10,769 nt of DNA, taken from NCBI GenBank assembly GCA_016303095.1, contig JAEDMH010000079.1, forward strand, positions 1-10,769, read 5' to 3'. Positions within the stretch are counted from its first letter, which is position 1; each line of letters begins with the position of its first letter. Source of the stretch: Lentisphaeria bacterium. GTDB lineage: Bacteria > Verrucomicrobiota > Lentisphaeria > Oligosphaerales > Oligosphaeraceae. The translations under genes were made by a program, and so were the position numbers. The notes below the pieces were generated by a model, which was not told the DNA's origin, searched no databases, and was given only the letters and a program-made list of their open reading frames with translations. This document shows positions 5,275-10,769 of the stretch, piece after piece.

Positions 5275-7929
5275 ATGCGCCTTTCGTCTTCTTTTCTTCC
5301 TCTTTCCCTGCTTCTCTTTTTTCTTGCTTTGTCAGGATGTGTTTCCAAGGCAGAGGCCTTGCCTCCGGGCAGGCTTACTGCCTCCTGGAATGTCCGGGAA
5401 GGTCTCCGCGACGCAAGGGGCATCCTTGGATATGTGGGGGAAGAAGAAGAGAATCTCCGTTTTGAGTTGACGCCGGGATGGGCCGATGAGAATCAGCCCA
5501 TGCTTCTCAAGTTAAAGGCGTCCCCTGAGGCGAAGGGAATAGTGCCTAGACTGGCGTCGGCGGACGGTGCACCGGTGGAGGTGGAGGTTCATTGGAAGGG
5601 CAGGTGGGGAACCCTGGAGATTCCCCCCCATTCCCCCGTGTTTTCCCTAGAGGTTCCTCGGGGCAGTCTGGAGTCTCTGGTTTTGGAATACCATGCTCCA
5701 AGCGAATATCCGGAACCCGTGGCAGACGCCACGCCGAGGATCTCCGTGGCGGCGGGACGTCGCCACGAGGGGGTTCTTTCCTGCGAAAAGCTGGGGGACA
5801 TGGCCGTGTTGCAGAACGAGGTCTTGCGGGCGGAATTCTCCTTGTCTCCCCATTTCACCTTGACTTCTCTGAAGGTGGCGGAGGCGGGAGATGCGGAAGC
5901 TCTGGCCCATCCCTCGGAAACATGCCTGCTTCGCTTTGCCTGCCATGATAGGATGTATGACCTCTCGAAGGCCCTGGTGGATCAAGCAGAAGTGGAGGGC
6001 ACCACTCTCCGGGTACGCTTCCACTGGGAAGATCCAGCGGTGTCGGGAGTGATGGAAGTGGCTTGCCTGCCAGAAGAATTGTCTTTCCGCGCTACTTTGC
6101 GGAATGAGGATTCCGCTTCGCAATCCCTGAAAATCGTCTTCCCCCACTTGAGCGGGATCCGGCTGTCCAAGAATGTCAAGGATGATTATTACTTCTATCC
6201 CTACAGCGGCGGCATGGTGGCGAACCAGCCTCTGGATTGGCGGGACAACTTTGGGGACGGGCGTGTGCTCCACCAGTTTGTGGATATTTTTTCCCCTTCT
6301 CTTGGGGCGGGCATGTATATGCGTGTTGACGATGCCGTAGGCAGATTCAAGACCTTTTCCCTGAAGAAGGGGAGGAAGGCAACGCAAGGCTATACCCATC
6401 CCATCTATCCCTGGCCTGGCATTCTTGACCTCACGCGGATGGTGTCCCGTCCATTGGAGGATACCCAATTCATCGCCTTCAGTGTGGAGTATCAGCAGAT
6501 GGATCGCCAGCCCGGGGAAGAGTATGTCGTTCCCGCTGCTTGTCTCGGTGCCCATGGAGGAAACTGGAAGGAGGGATTCCGCCGTTACGCCCAGTGGGTG
6601 CGAAGGGTTTCTCCGCCTCGTCCCTTCCCTTCTTTGCTGACGGATCGTTGGAATCTCCGGGCGGGATTTGGACTGTCCTCTCCCTTGCTCAACAACGAGG
6701 AAGCGGCTCGAAGCTATATCGGCCGGTATGAGCGCAACGGGGTGTCCCCGGGGGATATCATTGAGATGGTTGGCTGGTGGACCATTGGCCGCACCGCTCC
6801 CTTTGAGGTGCCTCTGGAACAGGATGAGATTCTCGGAGAAGCCTACTGGCGCATTCCCCGCTGGGTGGATCCCGCCACGGGAACCTTGGCTTACTCCTAT
6901 CATTTGGGGGATTATGAGGAATACAACCCCCAATGGGGAGGAGTTCAGCGACTCCGAGAACACATCGACCGCATCCGCAAGGCCGATCAGATTCCCATTT
7001 TCTATCTCACTCCCAATGGCATTTCGGCAGGAACCCGGGCCGCCAAACGCTGGATTCCCCAATATGCCGTGATCAATCCCGCTTTCCAAAATCCCTTGCC
7101 CACGCCCGTGGATCCCAAGGAGCCTGACGGCATTGTTCTGAATTACATGAAGTTCTGTCCTTGCCTGGACAATGAAGAATACATGGACTACCTTGCGGAA
7201 ACGGTTGCCAGGGTTTGCCGGGAGACCGGCATCGACGGCTTCCGGTTGGATGAATTGGGGGGACCGGGATATCTTTGCTTAAGCAAGTCCCATTCTCATC
7301 TCTTTGCGGAATATGGCAATAACGAGGAGATGGCGGCCCAAAGGGAGATCGCCCGGCGGGTGCATCAAGCCATGGATGAAGTGCGTTCGGATTTGGTACT
7401 GCTGACCGAGTTTCCGGGAAATGACCTTCTGGCTTCTCAGATTGAGGGGGCGCTGACGTACGATTGCCAGAACGACATCAAGAATCCCGTCCGTCCCGCC
7501 CCCATCAACGTCTCCCGGGAGTTCTTTCCCGAATGCAAACAATTCGAGATTGACACCTTGGAGGATTCCCAGAAGCGTTGGAAGTACTGGTTCTGGAATG
7601 CCAATGGGACCTACAATTCCTGCTACACGGAGCCCATTCGTCAGCTCCTTGTGAAGAATCGTGACGCCTTTGCTTTCGGCAAGGTGACTGTCCTGGAGGA
7701 TGGGTTTCCTACGGGGATCTTGGTCAACCGCTTTGAGGGGGACCAGGGCCGCTACATCCGCAATATCCTGAATGTCCAAACCACCACGCGGCTGGTGAGC
7801 GTCCCGGTCCGCCCTGGCTGGCGGTATGTGGAGCTTCTCTCCGGAAAGACTCTTGCGCCTCGGGACGGAAAGGTGATCTGCCCTCTGCGTCCCCAGGGGA
7901 TTCTCTGCGTGGCGGAAGAACCCCTGTAG
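5275..7929 (+). CDS. Surface lipoprotein, putative glycoside hydrolase (DUF6259-like)
   Basis: An 884-residue secreted lipoprotein. The signal peptide (MRLSSS, hydrophobic residues to about 19) ends in the lipobox L19-S20-G21-C22; the +2 residue is Val, compatible with outer-membrane sorting. Residues about 60-400 look all-beta, as in the N-terminal sandwich of many large glycosidases. HGGNWKEGFRRYAQWV then leads into a barrel-like half. There GIDGFRLDE (D659, E660) looks like the end of a catalytic strand, and LLTEFPGND (E712) follows about 50 residues on, resembling TIM-barrel glycosidases of the GH13/GH31/GH36 style. A small C-terminal beta domain closes the chain. Overall it resembles DUF6259 proteins of Lentisphaerota and Planctomycetota, from memory. 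The ATG at 5275 is chosen because it places the signal peptide correctly; the in-frame TTG at 5248 adds nine residues. No Shine-Dalgarno; a pyrimidine-rich tract precedes the start. Substrate unknown; hydrolase activity is inferred. Confidence 0.72.
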   Translation: MRLSSSFLPLSLLLFFLALSGCVSKAEALPPGRLTASWNVREGLRDARGILGYVGEEEENLRFELTPGWADENQPMLLKLKASPEAKGIVPRLASADGAPVEVEVHWKGRWGTLEIPPHSPVFSLEVPRGSLESLVLEYHAPSEYPEPVADATPRISVAAGRRHEGVLSCEKLGDMAVLQNEVLRAEFSLSPHFTLTSLKVAEAGDAEALAHPSETCLLRFACHDRMYDLSKALVDQAEVEGTTLRVRFHWEDPAVSGVMEVACLPEELSFRATLRNEDSASQSLKIVFPHLSGIRLSKNVKDDYYFYPYSGGMVANQPLDWRDNFGDGRVLHQFVDIFSPSLGAGMYMRVDDAVGRFKTFSLKKGRKATQGYTHPIYPWPGILDLTRMVSRPLEDTQFIAFSVEYQQMDRQPGEEYVVPAACLGAHGGNWKEGFRRYAQWVRRVSPPRPFPSLLTDRWNLRAGFGLSSPLLNNEEAARSYIGRYERNGVSPGDIIEMVGWWTIGRTAPFEVPLEQDEILGEAYWRIPRWVDPATGTLAYSYHLGDYEEYNPQWGGVQRLREHIDRIRKADQIPIFYLTPNGISAGTRAAKRWIPQYAVINPAFQNPLPTPVDPKEPDGIVLNYMKFCPCLDNEEYMDYLAETVARVCRETGIDGFRLDELGGPGYLCLSKSHSHLFAEYGNNEEMAAQREIARRVHQAMDEVRSDLVLLTEFPGNDLLASQIEGALTYDCQNDIKNPVRPAPINVSREFFPECKQFEIDTLEDSQKRWKYWFWNANGTYNSCYTEPIRQLLVKNRDAFAFGKVTVLEDGFPTGILVNRFEGDQGRYIRNILNVQTTTRLVSVPVRPGWRYVELLSGKTLAPRDGKVICPLRPQGILCVAEEPL

Positions 7930-7949
7930 TCGCCGCCCAGGGAGGCGAC
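7929..7949 (+). other. Hairpin at the stop of the lipoprotein gene
   Basis: GTCGCC (7929-7934) and GGCGAC (7944-7949) form a perfect 6-base stem around a 9-base loop, beginning at the last base of the stop codon. No T-run follows, so it is more likely an mRNA end-protecting or Rho-linked structure than an intrinsic terminator. Confidence 0.35.
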
Positions 7950-7968
7950 GCTTCCGGGGGCTTCCTTC

Positions 7969-7987
7969 CCCTCCTCCCCCTCCTCCC
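7969..7987 (+). repeat. Perfect homopyrimidine mirror repeat
   Basis: These 19 bases read the same in both directions, centred on C7978 (CCCTCCTCC-C-CCTCCTCCC). They sit inside an uninterrupted 27-base pyrimidine run (7961-7987) in the 97-base gap before the GH106-like gene. Homopyrimidine mirror repeats can form triplex (H-DNA), and the opposite strand has several G-runs (GGG, GGGGG, GGGG) that could form a G-quadruplex. Whether this happens in the cell is unknown. Confidence 0.6.
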
Positions 7988-8026
7988 GGGGAGGGCCTCT
8001 CTTCTTGCTTCTTCCCCTGCCTTCCT

Positions 8027-10711
8027 ATGGATTCCCCGTTCCCTGCCCCTTCCAAGAATCATCTCCGCCCCTTCCTGTGGTACGCCAATGAATCTCCTGC
8101 CATGGTCTGCCAGACGCTGGAGATTTTGCGCCAGGCAGGCATCACAGAGGCCATCCTGGAGAACCGGGGAGGAGATTGGTTTGGCACTGACCGCTGGTGG
8201 GAAATGCTCAATGCGGCCCTGGCCTTCGCGGAGGAACATGGCATGCGGCTGTGGCTCATCGATGATTCTCATGTGGCCACCGGAAGCGCCAACGATTCCC
8301 TAGGACGGCCGGAAAATGCAAAATACCGCCCTCTCAATCTTAAACTGGAGGCCATGGACTGGGTGGGAGAACTCCATGGCGCCTTGCGATTGCCCCTCCT
8401 CAAGGAGGGAGAAAAACTCCTCCAGATCCTGGCTATGCCCGTGGAGGAGGCAACAGGGGAAATCCTTCCCGAACCCATCGAGTTGACAGGACAACAGCGG
8501 GATGGCCTCCTCCTTCTCTCTCTCCCCGACCGACGATGGCGCATCTATTTCGTCCTTCAGGCTGCTCCGGAGGAGGCCGGCTTCTTCTCCCGGTACATCA
8601 CCATGCTGAATCGGGAGTCCTGTGGCCACCTCCTAGAGGAGATCCATGAAAAGGTCTACCTCCATTGTGGAAAATACTTTGGAAACGCCTTTGCCGGCTT
8701 CTTTTCCGATGAACCCTCCTTTGGCAACTGTAACGGAGAGTACGACTTTGAGTGCCTAGACAACCGCATCGGGGAACTCTTTCGACGCCTCCTGGCCTGG
8801 GAACCCTCCATGCCCGCCCGACTGGCAGCCGAACTTCATCTGCCCGAACGCCAGGTGATGGCTCTGCTCCCCGCTCTTTGGGACGAGGTGCGGGAGGCCT
8901 CTTCCCGCCTTCGCCTAGCCTACATGAATGTGGTGACAAGACTCTGGAAGGAGAACTTCTCCCGGCAACTGGGGGAGTGGTGCCATGGCCATGGGGTGGA
9001 GTACATCGGCCATGTCCTGGAGGATCAGGGCGCCCACATGCGTCTAGGGTTCGGATGCGGGCATTTCTTCCGGGCCATGGCAGGGCAGGATATGGCCGGA
9101 TGGGATATTGTCCTAGGACAGATGATTCCCTACGGCCTCAACGGGCGACGCTTCGATCCCCGCTTCCTGCTTCATGAAGGCTTCTACCAATATACCCTGC
9201 CCAAACTGGCAGCCTCCTTGGCTCACCATACCCCCAGGATGAAGCAACGCGCCCTCTGCGAAGTGATGGGAGGATATGGCTGGAATGCCGGGCTCTCTCT
9301 GATGAAGTATCTCTTCTCCTTCTGCCTGGCCAATGGCACCGGAGAGTTTGTGCCCCATGCCTTCTCCCTCTTCCCTCCCGAGTGCTACAAGACTTCTTCC
9401 CGGGGAAAGGACATGGATTTTTCCTCGGCTCCGCCGGGATATTGCCTCACGTATATGCCGCCGACCTTTCACGCCTGTGGCTTCAATCCCCAATATCCTG
9501 CCATTGTCCAGATGTTTCACTACGTCCAGCGCACGGCAGAACTCCTAGAAGACGGCCTCCACTGCCCCGATGTGGCCCTCTACTATGCGGCAGAGGCGGA
9601 TTGGCTCCATGATGGCCAGGAACAGGACATGGACGAGGTGGCCGCCGCTCTTACCCGGGCTAATCTGGATTTCGATTTCCTGGATCATGACCTGCTCTGC
9701 GGCGAGGAAGCCCACGTGAATGAACATGGGGCTCTCTGCCTTCATTACGAATCCTACCGAGCCTTGGTGCTCCCCTTCAGCAACCGCTACCCCGCCTCCC
9801 TCCTGCGACGTCTTGCGCAATTTGTCTCCCAAGGGCTCCCCGTCTTCTTTCTCAAAGGGCTCCCCGGGGAGTGGGTGGAAGATGAGGATGGCGCCCCCCA
9901 AGAGCCCAGCGCCCCAGAAGATGCCTCTGCCTTCTTGTTCTGCTCCCTGGAGGAGCTTCCCCAGGTCTTGAACCCAAGCCGTCATCTCCATTTTTCCCAG
10001 ACCTCACCTGCCCTGCGTTTCTATCATGTGGCCTATCCTCAGGGAGGAGGACGGATTTTCTTCCTGAACGAGGGGCGGAAAACCTTGGATCTCCAGGTCT
10101 CCCTAAACGAGTTTCAGGAGGGTGTGGTTCTCTATGATCCATGGCGTGACCGCCGTGAGTCTCCCCAATGCCCCCATCCGGATGCCTTTCGTCTGCGCAT
10201 CGCCCCCCTCCAGCTCCTGGTGGCAGAGTATGGGGCGGCGGCAGGAAGCCCCGTCGCCGAGTTCTTCTATGACGACGCTCCCGCTACTTCTCTCCCTCTG
10301 AAGTTCGATATCTACTACCGGGAAGTCACGGAAAAGGAGTTCACACTCCTTCGCCGACAATCTGCCCCCGTCAATTTGCTCCTTGAGGAAAATCTTACCC
10401 GTGCCTGCGGAGAATATCGCTATGTGACCACATGGAATTGCACAGACCCGGAGAAAATCCATTGCCTTCGGGTGCCCCAATGCGGCGACGGTGTCCGCCT
10501 GGTGGTCAATGGAACCGCTCTTCCCTGGGAGTGCGGTCCTACCGCTCGCTTCGACCTCCGAGGACTCGTCCATAAGGGAGAAAATCATTGGGAACTCTTT
10601 TGCGCCGATTCTCCCGCCTATGCCGACCGCTTCCAGGGAAGTGGCCGGCAATTCGGACTTCGCCTCCCACTGCAACCCCACGGATTCCAGGGTGACCTGG
10701 AATTCTGCTGA
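8027..10711 (+). CDS. GH106-like glycosyl hydrolase (alpha-L-rhamnosidase-related), cytoplasmic
   Basis: An 894-residue protein in the style of GH106 and its relatives, large enzymes whose characterised members remove alpha-L-rhamnose. An N-terminal TIM-barrel part opens with RPFLWYANE and GMRLWLIDDSHVATG (compare WLYDE.xxPSG in the family). It continues with GFFSDEPSFGN (D228, E229), WCHGHGVEYIGHVLEDQG (H329, E332), CEVMGGYGWN (E412) and EFVPHAFSLFPPE (H444), all typical landmarks; E229, E332 and E412 are candidate catalytic or metal-site residues, not assigned. Residues about 515-630 look like the glutamine-amidotransferase-like fold found in such enzymes, and about 770-894 form a galactose-binding-like beta sandwich. 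No signal peptide is present, so it probably acts on imported oligosaccharides. The ATG at 8027 follows a pyrimidine-rich tract with no Shine-Dalgarno. Last gene of the cluster; the stop is followed by only 58 bases of window. The superfamily is fairly sure; rhamnosidase activity is not. Confidence 0.75.
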   Translation: MDSPFPAPSKNHLRPFLWYANESPAMVCQTLEILRQAGITEAILENRGGDWFGTDRWWEMLNAALAFAEEHGMRLWLIDDSHVATGSANDSLGRPENAKYRPLNLKLEAMDWVGELHGALRLPLLKEGEKLLQILAMPVEEATGEILPEPIELTGQQRDGLLLLSLPDRRWRIYFVLQAAPEEAGFFSRYITMLNRESCGHLLEEIHEKVYLHCGKYFGNAFAGFFSDEPSFGNCNGEYDFECLDNRIGELFRRLLAWEPSMPARLAAELHLPERQVMALLPALWDEVREASSRLRLAYMNVVTRLWKENFSRQLGEWCHGHGVEYIGHVLEDQGAHMRLGFGCGHFFRAMAGQDMAGWDIVLGQMIPYGLNGRRFDPRFLLHEGFYQYTLPKLAASLAHHTPRMKQRALCEVMGGYGWNAGLSLMKYLFSFCLANGTGEFVPHAFSLFPPECYKTSSRGKDMDFSSAPPGYCLTYMPPTFHACGFNPQYPAIVQMFHYVQRTAELLEDGLHCPDVALYYAAEADWLHDGQEQDMDEVAAALTRANLDFDFLDHDLLCGEEAHVNEHGALCLHYESYRALVLPFSNRYPASLLRRLAQFVSQGLPVFFLKGLPGEWVEDEDGAPQEPSAPEDASAFLFCSLEELPQVLNPSRHLHFSQTSPALRFYHVAYPQGGGRIFFLNEGRKTLDLQVSLNEFQEGVVLYDPWRDRRESPQCPHPDAFRLRIAPLQLLVAEYGAAAGSPVAEFFYDDAPATSLPLKFDIYYREVTEKEFTLLRRQSAPVNLLLEENLTRACGEYRYVTTWNCTDPEKIHCLRVPQCGDGVRLVVNGTALPWECGPTARFDLRGLVHKGENHWELFCADSPAYADRFQGSGRQFGLRLPLQPHGFQGDLEFC

Positions 10712-10769
10712 AGAATTCGACAGAAGCGCAAAGAGACGCCTGCAGCCTCACCCCAGAGGACAAAGAGGT

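Noticed and set aside
5647..7089. 480-codon open frame on the minus strand inside the lipoprotein gene
   Set aside because: It lies wholly antisense to a gene with a clear signal peptide and domain pattern, its translation shows no recognisable motif, and long antisense frames are common in G+C-rich genes.
10690..10720. Two GAATTC copies around the stop of the last gene
   Set aside because: Two copies of a 6-base palindrome 7 bases apart are not meaningful alone and no longer repeat surrounds them.

Overview
The window looks like a chromosomal segment of a PVC-group bacterium, most likely Lentisphaerota (Victivallis-like) or a close relative. The main clue is a pseudopilin at 4383-5150 with the [24 protein letters not shown] N-terminus and an exact H-X9-DG motif, a protein class strongly expanded in Lentisphaerota, Verrucomicrobiota and Planctomycetota. 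This assignment is inferred from protein style, not from a database search.

Left part (1-1749). A two-gene AbiE-type (type IV) toxin-antitoxin pair lies on the minus strand: an AbiEi-like winged-helix antitoxin/repressor (917-1447), then an AbiEii-like nucleotidyltransferase toxin (102-920), with a 4-base stop/start overlap. The -10 box TATAAT sits 7 bases before the antitoxin ATG, so the mRNA may be leaderless. An inverted repeat overlapping the -35 region is a candidate operator. Downstream of the toxin (36-74) is a small cluster of ATGGTA/TACCAT repeats. The 302-base gap 1448-1749 has no convincing gene but holds a GC-rich run of tandem dyads (about 1557-1655).

Right part (1750-10711). 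This resembles a carbohydrate-degradation locus. An AraC-family activator with a RhaS/RhaR-like cupin (1750-2730, minus strand) is divergent from four plus-strand genes: a cytoplasmic GH1 beta-glycosidase (3002-4270), the H-X9-DG pseudopilin (4383-5150), a large lipoprotein with a TIM-barrel glycoside-hydrolase-like core resembling DUF6259 proteins (5275-7929), and a large cytoplasmic GH106-like protein (8027-10711). The four genes are spaced 97-124 bases apart with hairpins in the gaps, so they could be one attenuated operon or several transcripts. The 271-base divergent region (2731-3001) carries candidate promoters for both directions and a leader with two strong stem-loops before GH1.

Working model (inference): the lipoprotein and pseudopilin handle glycan at the cell envelope, imported oligosaccharides are finished in the cytoplasm by the GH1 and GH106-like enzymes, and the AraC protein senses a sugar and activates the divergent genes. 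No SusC/SusD, TonB receptor or sugar transporter lies in the window. Three starts (GH1, lipoprotein, GH106-like) are preceded by pyrimidine-rich tracts instead of a Shine-Dalgarno sequence; only the pseudopilin has a clear GGAG. The last 58 bases (10712-10769) hold nothing I recognise. No tRNA, rRNA, CRISPR array or insertion sequence was found.
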